In this document: piece by piece, positions 41,684 to 50,462 of the stretch
How the letters are laid out: every line of letters begins with the position of its first letter
Position numbering within the stretch: the first letter of the stretch is position 1
Assembly: GCF_019145235.1 (NCBI RefSeq)
Contig: NZ_JAHSTV010000007.1
Coordinates: 186,001-250,000 of the forward strand
Reading direction: 5' to 3'
DNA length: 64,000 bases
Source of the DNA: Pseudomonas farris
GTDB taxonomy: Bacteria > Pseudomonadota > Gammaproteobacteria > Pseudomonadales > Pseudomonadaceae
Notes under the pieces: model-generated
What the model was told of the DNA's origin: nothing
Databases searched by the model: none
Seen by the model: only the letters and a program-made list of their open reading frames with translations
Program-made: the position numbers and the translations under genes

Positions 41684-42985
41684 ATGGATACCCTCGCACA
41701 ACTGCGCGCCGGCCAACTGTCGGGCATCACCCGTCTGGACTTGTCCTGCGGCCTGACCGAGTTCCCCCGGGAAATCTTCGACCTGGCGGACTCGCTCGAA
41801 GTGCTCAACCTCAGCGGCAACGCCTTGCGCAGCCTGCCGGACGACCTGCACCGCCTGACCCGTTTGCGCGTGCTGTTCTGCTCGGACAACCAGTTCACTG
41901 AACTGCCCGCTTGCCTCGGCCAATGCACCGCGCTGACGATGATCGGCTTCAAGGCCAACGCCATCGAAAACGTGCCGGGCGCCGCCCTGCCGACGCTGTT
42001 GCGCTGGCTGATCCTGACCGACAACCGCCTCACGGATCTGCCGACCGAACTGGGTGAACGCCCGCATCTGCAAAAGCTCATGCTCGCCGGCAACCAGTTA
42101 CAGCGTCTCCCCGAAAGCCTGAGCCATTGCCATCGACTCGAACTGATCCGCATCGCCGCCAATCAGCTCACCGAGCTTCCCGAGTGGCTGCTGACCCTGC
42201 CGAGCCTGACCTGGCTGGCGTACGCCGGTAACCCACTGGAAACCGAAGCCGATGCCGCCGCCCTCGAAGCCACGGCGAGCATTCCCTGGTCCCAGCTGAG
42301 CCTGGCGAAAAAACTCGGCGAAGGCGCGTCGGGGGTCATTCATCAGGCGTTGTGGGAGCAGACGAAACAGGTCGCGGTAAAACTCTATAAAGGCGAAATG
42401 ACCAGCGATGGCTCGCCGCTGCACGAAATGAACGCCTGCATCACCGCGGGCATCCACCCCAACCTGATCCGGGTCGAAGGGCGGATTGTCGGCCATCCGC
42501 AGGCGCAGGCCGGGTTGGTGATGCAACTGATCGATCCGAGTTACCGCAACCTGGCCGGGCTGCCGAGCCTGGCGTCCTGCACCCGCGACGTCTATGCCGA
42601 CGACACCCGATTCAACGCTGACGTGGCGCTGCGCATCGCCAGTGGCATTGCTTCAGTGGCTGAACATTTGCACCGCCAAGGCATCACCCACGGTGACCTC
42701 TATGGTCACAACATCATGTGGAACGAGCACGGTGATTGCCTGTTGGGCGATTTTGGCGCGGCGTCTTTCCATGCCACTTCGGACAGCCTTGAAAGCCGCG
42801 CGTTGCAACGGATCGAGGTGCGGGCGTTCGGAGTGCTGCTGGGGGAATTGCTGGCGCGGATCGACTCGGGGCTGAGCGATGAAGGGCGTGAGGCGTTAGA
42901 GGCGTTGCAGCAGCGCTGCTGTCAGCCGGATGTGCTGGCGCGGCCAGGGTTCAGCGAGGTTGTGCGGGAGTTGAAGGGACGGTGA
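41684..42985 (+). CDS. Leucine-rich repeat protein fused to a serine/threonine protein kinase
   Basis: The 433-residue product has about seven LRRs in residues 12-185 (LTRLRVLFCSDNQFTELP and LQKLMLAGNQLQRLPE show the LxxLxLxxNxLxxLP pattern). A Hanks-type kinase domain follows from about 206. Kinase motifs are complete: glycine loop LGEGASGVIHQ (211-221), VAVK (Lys233), HGDLYGHN (Asp338, Asn343) and GDFG (Asp356). No signal peptide or membrane segment is present, so it acts in the cytoplasm unless exported. It stands alone between REP pairs. Its partners are unknown. Confidence 0.88.
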   Translation: MDTLAQLRAGQLSGITRLDLSCGLTEFPREIFDLADSLEVLNLSGNALRSLPDDLHRLTRLRVLFCSDNQFTELPACLGQCTALTMIGFKANAIENVPGAALPTLLRWLILTDNRLTDLPTELGERPHLQKLMLAGNQLQRLPESLSHCHRLELIRIAANQLTELPEWLLTLPSLTWLAYAGNPLETEADAAALEATASIPWSQLSLAKKLGEGASGVIHQALWEQTKQVAVKLYKGEMTSDGSPLHEMNACITAGIHPNLIRVEGRIVGHPQAQAGLVMQLIDPSYRNLAGLPSLASCTRDVYADDTRFNADVALRIASGIASVAEHLHRQGITHGDLYGHNIMWNEHGDCLLGDFGAASFHATSDSLESRALQRIEVRAFGVLLGELLARIDSGLSDEGREALEALQQRCCQPDVLARPGFSEVVRELKGR

Positions 42986-42998
42986 CCGCTGCGCGGTC

Positions 42999-43074
42999 AT
43001 TCGCGAGCAAGCCCGCTCCCACATAGGATTTGTGAACGCCACAGATCGAATGTGGGAGCGGGCTTGCTCGCGAA
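42999..43074. repeat. Inverted REP pair (REPIN)
   Basis: ATTCGCGAGCAAGCCCGCTC at 42999 and the inverted copy ending at 43074 lie between the convergent kinase and YebC-like genes. Confidence 0.9.
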
Positions 43075-43114
43075 GACGGCCTGCCAGGCAACAAGCCGTC
43101 AATGACACACAGAC

Positions 43115-43819
43115 TTAACCCGCCAACCCGACAAACATGTCCTGCACGTCATCGTGATTATCGAGGCCTTCGAGGAACGCTTCGACTTCTGCCATCTGCT
43201 CGTCGCTCAAACCACTGACCGGGTTCTTCGGCTGATAGCCCAACTTGGCCGACAACACGGTGAAACCCTGCTCCGGCAGCGCTTTCTGTACCGCATCCAG
43301 GTCCACAGGTTCGGTCAGGAACAGCGTCGCGCCGTCTTCACCCGGTTCGAAATCCTGGGCACCGGCTTCGATCGCAGCCATTTCCGGATCGGCGTCAGGG
43401 CTGTCCGGGGACGCCTCGATCATGCCGACGTGGTTGAAGTCCCAGGCCACCGAACCGGAAGCGCCCAACTGGCCCTTACGGAACGCGACGCGGATTTCAG
43501 CGACGGTGCGGTTGATGTTGTCAGTCACGCATTCAACGATCAGCGGCACCTGATGCGGTGCGAACCCTTCATACGTCACGCGATGGTATTGCACGGTTTC
43601 GCCCAACAGGCCCGCGCCTTTCTTGATCGCGCGATCCAGGGTTTCCTTGGGCATCGAGGCTTTCTTGGCCTGCTCGACCACCAGACGCAGGTGTGCGTTG
43701 GTGGCGGTATCGGCACCGTTGCGGGCAGCGATGGTGATTTCTTTCACCAGTTTGCCGAAGATCTTGCCCTTGGCGTTGGATGCCGCTTCTTTGTGTTTAA
43801 CCTTCCACTGTGCGCCCAT
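43115..43819 (-). CDS. YebC/PmpR-family protein (YeeN-like paralogue)
   Basis: A 234-residue YebC/TACO1-like protein. It shows the three-domain YebC layout: an N-terminal helical domain (HKEAASNAKGKIFGKLVKEI), then ARNGADTATNAHLRLVVEQA, and YEGFAPHQVPLIVECVTDNI with FRKGQLGASGSVAWDF. Members bind DNA or assist translation of difficult peptides at the ribosome. The start MGAQWKVKHKE differs from the MAGHSKW of the ruvC-linked YebC, so this is probably the second paralogue (YeeN type). It stands alone. Confidence 0.88.
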   Translation of the reverse strand: MGAQWKVKHKEAASNAKGKIFGKLVKEITIAARNGADTATNAHLRLVVEQAKKASMPKETLDRAIKKGAGLLGETVQYHRVTYEGFAPHQVPLIVECVTDNINRTVAEIRVAFRKGQLGASGSVAWDFNHVGMIEASPDSPDADPEMAAIEAGAQDFEPGEDGATLFLTEPVDLDAVQKALPEQGFTVLSAKLGYQPKNPVSGLSDEQMAEVEAFLEGLDNHDDVQDMFVGLAG

Positions 43820-44050
43820 TACTCACTCTCTTGATCTGTGGCGCCGAGACATCTATTGGCCGACGCATTGCGCAAGTTTATACGGCCTAAAGATGCCAAT
43901 CGACCAAAAATTCCAAGATCTTCACCCCGTGACGAATCGACATCTTCACCAGTGTTTGTAGGGCGATTCTGAAAAGTCGATTTGCGGTGACGCTTCAGGG
44001 CTGTGGTTTCGTACCCTCTGCGCCCATCCTCCCTGGCAGAAGCGCGCTCG

Positions 44051-45475
44051 ATGCACAACGACAAGGAAAGCCCCTTTACCCTGACACTCCTGGACGGCGG
44101 TTTGAGTCTGCAGGTGTTGCAGTTCAGTGGCCGTGAAGGTCTCAACCAGCCCTATCGATTCGACATCGACGTGATCGGCCTCGCCCCGGCGATGCGCCTC
44201 GACCAATGGCTGCAACAACCGGCGTTTTTGCGGCTAGCGGGGGACCAGGGCATTCACGGCGTGATCCACAGCGTCAGTCGCGAACATCGCGGCAAGCACC
44301 GGATCGGCTACTCCCTGGTGTTGGCACCCCATCTTCAACAACTTCACCTGCACAGCTCGCGTCGGGTGTTTCATCGTCTCAGCGTGCCCGCGATCGTGCG
44401 CCAGTTGCTGGAGGAACATCAGTTACCCGAACACAGCTACCGCTTCGAACTGGCAAACGGGTGTTACCCGCCCCGACCTTTTTGCATTCAGTACGATGAG
44501 AGCGATCTGGCCTTCATGCAGCGGCTGTGTGAGGAAGAAGGCATCCACTATCACTTCGAACATCAGCACGACGGGCACGTGCTGGTGCTGGCCGATGACA
44601 GCCTGAGTTTCCCTCAGGAGCCGCTGCTGATGCCGTTCCAGGACGACGCATTCAACGACTTCGCCTTGCCGGTGATCAGCGAACTGTTCCAGCGCCATGA
44701 CCCGGACCTCGCCCCGACACGATGGGAGGCCAGAAACCGCGGCGCGCAGGTGATCGGCGATGGAGCGGCCAATCACCCGCTCACCAGAACGGGCCCGATG
44801 ACGGCACGCCCCGCGCCCGAACAGCTTCATCACGACCAGCTCAGCCGCCGACGGCTGGAACGCCTGCGTTGCCAGCAACGGCAGATCCACGGCCAAAGCA
44901 ACCAGAGCGAACTGTGCAGCGGACAGATCCTGCAAGTGGCGCAGCACCCACTCTCGAGTTTCAACGATCAGTGGCTGCTCACCGATATCCGGCACCAAGG
45001 ACAGCAGCCGTCGATTCTCGCCGAGGGCCAGCCCGGCAGTGCCCGGCGCTACAGCAATCAGTTCACGGCCATTCCCTGGTCAACGGTGTTCAGACCGGCG
45101 CTCAAACACGCCAGGCCGAGCATCCCGGGCTATCAGACCGCCCAAGTGCTGGGCTCCGTCGGGCAACCGGCGGCGCTCGATGACCAGGGCCGGATACAGG
45201 TCAGGTTATGGCCGACGCCGGCGTTCGAGGCGGATGAATCCGACGGTCTCTGGCTACCGGTCGCCCTCGCAACGCCGGACGGTCGGATCGATCCGTCCAG
45301 ATTGCCCATGGCCGGCACCGACGTGCTGGTCAGTTTCCTCGACAGCGACCCGGACCGACCGGTTTTGTGTGCAGGCATGGGCCATCCCCAGCCTTCCCGC
45401 CCCGCTCCGGAGCCACGTCGCGATGGTCGTCTACTGCTCGATTGGCTGATCAATCGCTCGGATCTCGCACCTTGA
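44051..45475 (+). CDS. Short VgrG-like type VI secretion tip protein
   Basis: The 474-residue protein has the gp27-like domain (about 1-370, with FSGREGLNQPYRFDIDVIGL, FCIQYDESDLAFMQRLCEEE and GIHYHFEH) and the gp5 OB-fold (about 385-455, TAQVLGSVGQPAALDDQGRI and RLPMAGTDVLVSFLDSDPDR). The usual C-terminal triple-stranded beta-helix spike is missing, so it is well below the roughly 600-700 residues of canonical VgrG. No Hcp, PAAR, chaperone or effector gene follows: the next gene is convergent, with three bases between the two stops. It may be an orphan tip or a decayed copy. Confidence 0.85.
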   Translation: MHNDKESPFTLTLLDGGLSLQVLQFSGREGLNQPYRFDIDVIGLAPAMRLDQWLQQPAFLRLAGDQGIHGVIHSVSREHRGKHRIGYSLVLAPHLQQLHLHSSRRVFHRLSVPAIVRQLLEEHQLPEHSYRFELANGCYPPRPFCIQYDESDLAFMQRLCEEEGIHYHFEHQHDGHVLVLADDSLSFPQEPLLMPFQDDAFNDFALPVISELFQRHDPDLAPTRWEARNRGAQVIGDGAANHPLTRTGPMTARPAPEQLHHDQLSRRRLERLRCQQRQIHGQSNQSELCSGQILQVAQHPLSSFNDQWLLTDIRHQGQQPSILAEGQPGSARRYSNQFTAIPWSTVFRPALKHARPSIPGYQTAQVLGSVGQPAALDDQGRIQVRLWPTPAFEADESDGLWLPVALATPDGRIDPSRLPMAGTDVLVSFLDSDPDRPVLCAGMGHPQPSRPAPEPRRDGRLLLDWLINRSDLAP

Positions 45476-45478
45476 GTT

Positions 45479-46870
45479 TCATCCCTTGTCGGCCTTGCCC
45501 GCCGCCGCGGCAAACTTCGCTAGCCGCACGTCGAGGTGCCGTGGCCGATGCCCGTGATCCTCGGCGCGCTCTTTGCGGCGGATGGCGTTGCGCACCATCA
45601 ATGAGCCGAGGTAACGGATCGGCTCCGGCGGAAAAAAGCCCAACGGGCCATTCACCAACGGCGAGCGGGTCCAGGCATTGTCCAGCCCCAGCACCATCGA
45701 GGCGAGAATCTGCCCGCCCATATGGCAAGGCCCGACACCGCTGCCGGAGTAACCGAAACCGTAGAACACATTGCCGCTGGTGCTCATCTGGCCGAAGAAC
45801 GGCAGCCCCGTCACCGAGCGATCCGAAGGCCCGTTCCAGGTGGCCTCGACCTTGACCTTGGCGAACGCCGGGAAGAACTCGCTCAGGCTGTGCTGCAACA
45901 GGCCGGCATAGGGCGACGGCTGGTCGAATACCGGCAGCATTCGCCCACCGTAGGCGAAGGTATTGCCGCCCTTGCCGAGCATGATTCGACCGTCCGGGGT
46001 GTTGTGGTAGTAGTGCACGAAAATCCGCGAATCGAGCACTGTCACGCCGCTGGTCAAACCGATCTCGCTGAGCAGATCCGGCCGCGGTTCGGTGATCAGC
46101 ATGTCGCTGGAAACAATCGCCACACTGCGTTCGAACTGCGGGAACGCCCGGGCCATCCAGGCGTTCATCGCCAGCACCACCCCATCGGCGCGGACCGTGC
46201 CGTTGGGGGTTTTAACTCCCGCAGGCTTGCCTTCCACCAGGCCGGTCATCGCGGTGTTTTCATGAATCCTCACCCCCAGCTGCAAGGCCACCCGGCGCAG
46301 GCCGCGCACCAGTTTGCCCGGCTGAACACTCGCAGCAGCCGGGGAAAACCAGCCCTCCAGGTGTTTGCTGGAACCGGCCATGCGCTGTACATCCGCCAGT
46401 GGCCGCTGGGTAAACGAGTTGATGCCGTTGCGCTCCAGCGCCGCAATCACCGCGTCGGTCGAGCCACATTGGGCGCGATTGGTGGCGGTGTAGAGCGTGC
46501 CGTCGAGGCGGTAATCGGCGTCCACCGCGTACTGTTCGCAAAAGGCGCCGATGGCGTGGATGCTGCGCTCGGACTCCTTGACCAAGCGCACGGCTTCTTC
46601 GACGCCGAACAACCGTTCCAGGGTGAAATACTTGGCCGACCACGACAGCGCACAACCACCGTTGCGCCCACTGGCACCGGCACCGCAGATATCCGCTTCA
46701 ATCAGCAGTACGTCCAGTTCGGGGTTCTGCTGCTTGAGCATGATTGCGGTCCACAACCCGGTGTAGCCGCCACCGACAATGCATACGTCGGCGCGGGTAT
46801 CACCGGATAAAGGTTCGCACGACGCGCAGGACTCGGCCGCCAGCGCCTGTTCCAGCCAGTAAGGTCTCAT
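45479..46870 (-). CDS. FAD-dependent amine oxidoreductase (DAO/OrdL-like), candidate aminoethylphosphonate oxidase
   Basis: A 463-residue flavoprotein with an N-terminal dinucleotide motif (VCIVGGGYTGLWTAIMLKQQ, about 29-48), ADICGAGASGRNGGCALSWS as flavin-contact loop, and FGYSGSGVGPCHMGGQILAS near the C-terminus. These are the features of the PuuB/OrdL glycine-oxidase-like group that oxidises amines. It is followed upstream on the same strand, 11 bases away, by an organophosphate-type transporter, and phnW-phnX lie nearby. FAD oxidases of this group that convert aminoethylphosphonate or its N-methyl form (PbfD-like) are known, so that role is plausible but unproven here. Confidence 0.85.
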   Translation of the reverse strand: MRPYWLEQALAAESCASCEPLSGDTRADVCIVGGGYTGLWTAIMLKQQNPELDVLLIEADICGAGASGRNGGCALSWSAKYFTLERLFGVEEAVRLVKESERSIHAIGAFCEQYAVDADYRLDGTLYTATNRAQCGSTDAVIAALERNGINSFTQRPLADVQRMAGSSKHLEGWFSPAAASVQPGKLVRGLRRVALQLGVRIHENTAMTGLVEGKPAGVKTPNGTVRADGVVLAMNAWMARAFPQFERSVAIVSSDMLITEPRPDLLSEIGLTSGVTVLDSRIFVHYYHNTPDGRIMLGKGGNTFAYGGRMLPVFDQPSPYAGLLQHSLSEFFPAFAKVKVEATWNGPSDRSVTGLPFFGQMSTSGNVFYGFGYSGSGVGPCHMGGQILASMVLGLDNAWTRSPLVNGPLGFFPPEPIRYLGSLMVRNAIRRKERAEDHGHRPRHLDVRLAKFAAAAGKADKG

Positions 46871-46881
46871 GGGGGTAATCC

Positions 46882-48207
46882 TTATGTACGCAGGGGTTTT
46901 ACGGTCATCGGTTGGTTAGGCACAAATGCTCTTTCGGGACGCAGACCCGCCGGGCGACTGTTCCAGTGGGGAATCAGCACCAGCGACGAGAACAACGCGC
47001 AGCCGGCAAAGACGATGAATACCGTGACCGAGTCGAAGTAACCCGGCAGCAGCCCGCCAAGAATCGCTCCGACCGAACCGCAACCATTGACGAAGCCCGC
47101 CGCCGTGGCGCCGGCCTTGGCGGTACCGAAATCGATCGCCGCCGCGCCGCTGATCATCGAGTCCGGTCCGTACAGGGTCAGGCCCATGACGAACAGAAGA
47201 GCCACCACCAACAACACGCTGCCGGTATGCAGGGCGCCCATGAACAGCGCCAGGGAAACGGTGAGCGCCAACAAGCTCAGCACACAGGCCGGCATGCGTC
47301 GGGCGCCGAACAGTTTGTCCGAGGCCAGCCCCAGCAGGATCGGCCCGAGCAACCCGGCCAGTTCGAACGCGGTGGGAATGATCGCCGCGCCGACCTTGCC
47401 CACCGTGGGCATTTGCTCGAAGACGATCACCGGCCCCCACAGCAGAATCGCGTAGCGCGCCGGTTTCAACAGAAAGTACGCCAGCCCCAGCACCAACACC
47501 GTGCGGTTGCGCAGAATTTCCCGCAGCGGCTCCAGAACGCTGATCTTGCTTTGAGCGTGCGCCTCTTCGGCGGTTAACGCAGGTTCCGGCTCCACCGCTG
47601 GCAAGCCAACGTCTTCGGGTTTGTTACGTTGAAAAATAAAAAACAGCACGGCGACCAGCCCAACCACCGCCGCACTGGAAATGAACGCCGCATGCCAGGT
47701 GCCGATCAGCGTATACGCCCACCAACCCGCAAACGGCGAGGCCACCAGCCCGCCAAAGGCGTAGCAGGAGCTCCATAAACCCAACACCCGCCCACGCTGC
47801 TCAGCGGGAAAGAAACTGCCAATGTTCTTGCACAACCCCGACCATCCGGTGGACTGCGCCAGCCCTTGAATCAGCATGCAAGTGGCGAAAATCGGCAACG
47901 TGGCAAAGCTGCCCATCACCAACGCGGCCACCGCGGAAATCAGCAATCCGCCGAGCACCACGACCCGGGGCCCGAAGCGGTCGGCCAGGATGCCCCAGGT
48001 GAATTGCCCGATGGCGTAAGCCGCCAGGTAGATGGCGTCGAGGTTGGCCATGGCCATTTTGTCGAGGGTGAAGGTGGGGTCTTCGGCGATCCCCAGTTTA
48101 GCCACGGAAAAGGCTTTGCGGGTGAAGTAGAACGCGGCATACGCGAGCCAGGTGATGGCAAAAATCTGCACGCGCCAACGCTTGATGGTACCGATGGGAC
48201 TGTTCAT
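46882..48207 (-). CDS. MFS transporter of the organophosphate:phosphate antiporter type
   Basis: A 441-residue MFS protein with 12 helices. YAAFYFTRKAFSVAKLGIAE, then IYLAAYAIGQFTWGILADRF and STGWSGLCKNIGSFFPAEQR are characteristic of the GlpT/UhpT/UhpC family (OPA), which moves small organophosphates. With phnWX near, a phosphonate such as 2-aminoethylphosphonate is the natural guess. It is transcribed with the FAD oxidase and diverges from the LysR gene at 48491. Confidence 0.87.
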   Translation of the reverse strand: MNSPIGTIKRWRVQIFAITWLAYAAFYFTRKAFSVAKLGIAEDPTFTLDKMAMANLDAIYLAAYAIGQFTWGILADRFGPRVVVLGGLLISAVAALVMGSFATLPIFATCMLIQGLAQSTGWSGLCKNIGSFFPAEQRGRVLGLWSSCYAFGGLVASPFAGWWAYTLIGTWHAAFISSAAVVGLVAVLFFIFQRNKPEDVGLPAVEPEPALTAEEAHAQSKISVLEPLREILRNRTVLVLGLAYFLLKPARYAILLWGPVIVFEQMPTVGKVGAAIIPTAFELAGLLGPILLGLASDKLFGARRMPACVLSLLALTVSLALFMGALHTGSVLLVVALLFVMGLTLYGPDSMISGAAAIDFGTAKAGATAAGFVNGCGSVGAILGGLLPGYFDSVTVFIVFAGCALFSSLVLIPHWNSRPAGLRPERAFVPNQPMTVKPLRT

Positions 48208-48490
48208 TGTGGTTCTGACCTCAGGGTGTGAGTGTGCCGGCAGAATTGGAAGAAAACGCCTGTGTTTTTATTGTTGAGCACTGCGGTATCGCCTGTTCCC
48301 TGAGGCGATACCGGTCAGATGAGTCCTGCTGATTGCACGCAAGGGCTCATGGCCACCGAGCTGTTCGACTGAACAGTCACCGGGGCTGAAGCGGATAAAA
48401 ACAATTACTGATTAATAAGTGAAATCGATTTATCGTATTTCAAATATAAGCTCAGCTTGTTACTGGCTAAGCTCGTTACTGGAGAGTTCA

Positions 48491-49363
48491 ATGTCGGTAT
48501 CCCACGCCCAGCTCAAAGCCTTCCACGCCGTCGCGGTTCACGGAAGCTTTACCAGGGCCGCCGAGCGGCTGTTTCTGACGCAACCGGCGATTTCCGACCA
48601 AGTGCGCAAGCTCGAAGAGCGTTTCGGTGTGTTGCTGTTCCACCGCAATAAACGCTCCGTGCGCTTGACCGATCTGGGCGAGCGCCTGTTGAGCATCACC
48701 CAGCGGCTGTTCGTCATCGAAGCCGAAGCGCAGGAGTTGCTTCACGCGTCTCAGGCGTTGCAAACCGGCAGCCTGATTCTGGCGGTGGACGCGCCGGTGC
48801 ATGTGCTGCCGCAGATTGCGCGGTTCTGTGAGCGCTACCCCGGCATCAGCGTGAAGATTGAAACCGGCAACACCGACGAATCACTGTTTCGGCTGTTCAA
48901 CTATCAGGCCGATCTGGCCCTGTTGGGGCGCGATGTCAGCGACGACCGTTTGCTCTCGTTGCCGCTGCGCAATGACCCGATGGTGGCGTTCGTTTCGCGT
49001 CATCATCCGTGGGCCGATCGCGAATCCATCTGCCTCGCGGACCTGGACGACACACCGTTGGTGCTGCGGGAAATCGGCTCGGTGACGCGGCAAACCCTGG
49101 AAGAGGAAATGGCCCGGGCCGGGTTTCGCATCCGCCCGGCGATTGAAGTCGAAGGCCGGGAAGCGGCGCGCGAGGCAGTGGTGGTCGGGATTGGCGTGGG
49201 GGTGGTGTCGGCCGCTGAATTCGGCGCGGATTCGCGGGTGTGTGCGTTGCCAATTACCGATTGCACACGCAGGCTGACGGAGACACTGGTGTGCTTGCGC
49301 GAACAGAGTTCGCGGCGAGTGGTGGCGACGTTTCTGGAGATGGTTCGCGAGAGTCTTGTGTAG
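48491..49363 (+). CDS. LysR-family regulator, likely of the oxidase-transporter pair
   Basis: A 290-residue LysR regulator. HTH region: VHGSFTRAAERLFLTQPAIS and DQVRKLEERFGVLLFHRNKR (about 6-62); a PBP-type effector domain follows. GGAG stands before the ATG at 48491. It is divergent from the transporter gene with a 283-base AT-rich gap that holds no gene. It resembles the other LysR at 49486 in its start (FTRAAERLF), suggesting two paralogues that respond to related compounds. Confidence 0.9.
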   Translation: MSVSHAQLKAFHAVAVHGSFTRAAERLFLTQPAISDQVRKLEERFGVLLFHRNKRSVRLTDLGERLLSITQRLFVIEAEAQELLHASQALQTGSLILAVDAPVHVLPQIARFCERYPGISVKIETGNTDESLFRLFNYQADLALLGRDVSDDRLLSLPLRNDPMVAFVSRHHPWADRESICLADLDDTPLVLREIGSVTRQTLEEEMARAGFRIRPAIEVEGREAAREAVVVGIGVGVVSAAEFGADSRVCALPITDCTRRLTETLVCLREQSSRRVVATFLEMVRESLV

Positions 49364-49378
49364 GGCAGGTCCGGCCCC

Positions 49379-49471
49379 TTCGCGAGCAAGCCCGCTCCCA
49401 CAGTGGATCTCTGTCGTACACACAATTTGTGTCCGCTGAAGATCAAATGTGGGAGCGGGCTTGCTCGCGAA
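49379..49471. repeat. Inverted REP pair (REPIN)
   Basis: TTCGCGAGCAAGCCCGCTCC at 49379 and the inverted copy ending at 49471 lie between the two convergent LysR genes. Confidence 0.9.
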
Positions 49472-49485
49472 GGCCGCGCCTCGGT

Positions 49486-50349
49486 CTATCTACCAGGCGC
49501 CAACCCAAAAAACGCCTGTATCAAGCGCAAATCCCGCCGCCGCTCCATGCACCCGATCATGTGCCGATTGACCAACCCCTCGCCAATAATCGGCACCGCC
49601 GCCACCCGCGGGTCGTGGCTGACTTCCACCGACGACACCACGCCCACGCCCAATTCTGCGGCCACGGCCTCGGTCACTGCCTCGCGACTGTCCAGTTCCA
49701 GCAACACCCGTGGATTGACGTTGGCCTGAGCGCACGCCTCGTCGAATGTGCGTCGGGTAATCGAACTCGGTTCACGCAACACCATGATCACCTGGTCCAG
49801 ATCCTTGAGCGGCATCCCTTTTGACTTCTGCGCCCACGGATGGCCAGCAGGCACCAACGCGCAAATCCTCGACTCGCTCAACGCTTGCAGATGCAACCCC
49901 TTGCGCGGCTCGACTTCGGTCAGCACCGCCACGTCGGCATGCTCTGACAACAACGCGGCCAACGTCTCCTGAGCATTGCCCAACCGCAGATTCACGGTGA
50001 TCCCCGGATAACGCGCACGCAAACTGGCGAGCATCGGCATGACCATGTGCGGCCCGTCCGCCGCCACTTCCAGACGCCCGGTCAGCAACTGCCGGTTCGC
50101 CTCCAGCATCACCTGCGCCTCTTCGGCCAGACCAAACATTGCCCGAGTGATCGCTGCCAGTTTGGTGCCCTCTTCCGTGAGCTCGACGCGCCGCGCGGTG
50201 CGTCGCAGCAAGGTGATCTGGTAGTGCTCCTCCAGCGTCTTGATGTGCCCGGTGACCGCCGGTTGGCTGATAAACAGGCGCTCGGCGGCGCGGGTGAAGC
50301 TGCCTTCCCGAGCCACAGCGTCGAAGGCCCGCAGCTGAAACAGATTCAT
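49486..50349 (-). CDS. LysR-family regulator of phnWX
   Basis: A 287-residue LysR protein with the HTH at about 1-60 (LRAFDAVAREGSFTRAAERL and FISQPAVTGHIKTLEEHYQI) and the effector domain behind. It is divergent from phnW with 113 bases between, the position of the phosphonate-catabolism LysR activator in other pseudomonads. The role is inferred from location and from the close likeness to the LysR at 48491. Confidence 0.88.
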   Translation of the reverse strand: MNLFQLRAFDAVAREGSFTRAAERLFISQPAVTGHIKTLEEHYQITLLRRTARRVELTEEGTKLAAITRAMFGLAEEAQVMLEANRQLLTGRLEVAADGPHMVMPMLASLRARYPGITVNLRLGNAQETLAALLSEHADVAVLTEVEPRKGLHLQALSESRICALVPAGHPWAQKSKGMPLKDLDQVIMVLREPSSITRRTFDEACAQANVNPRVLLELDSREAVTEAVAAELGVGVVSSVEVSHDPRVAAVPIIGEGLVNRHMIGCMERRRDLRLIQAFFGLAPGR

Positions 50350-50462
50350 GAATAACCCTCACTGATGACTGGCATAACAACAAACAATTTGATTGATAGC
50401 TCACCGAATTGCAATTTATGTCCCGTAGCTTCATCCCACTGAGCTTTTGCGAGGACACAAGA

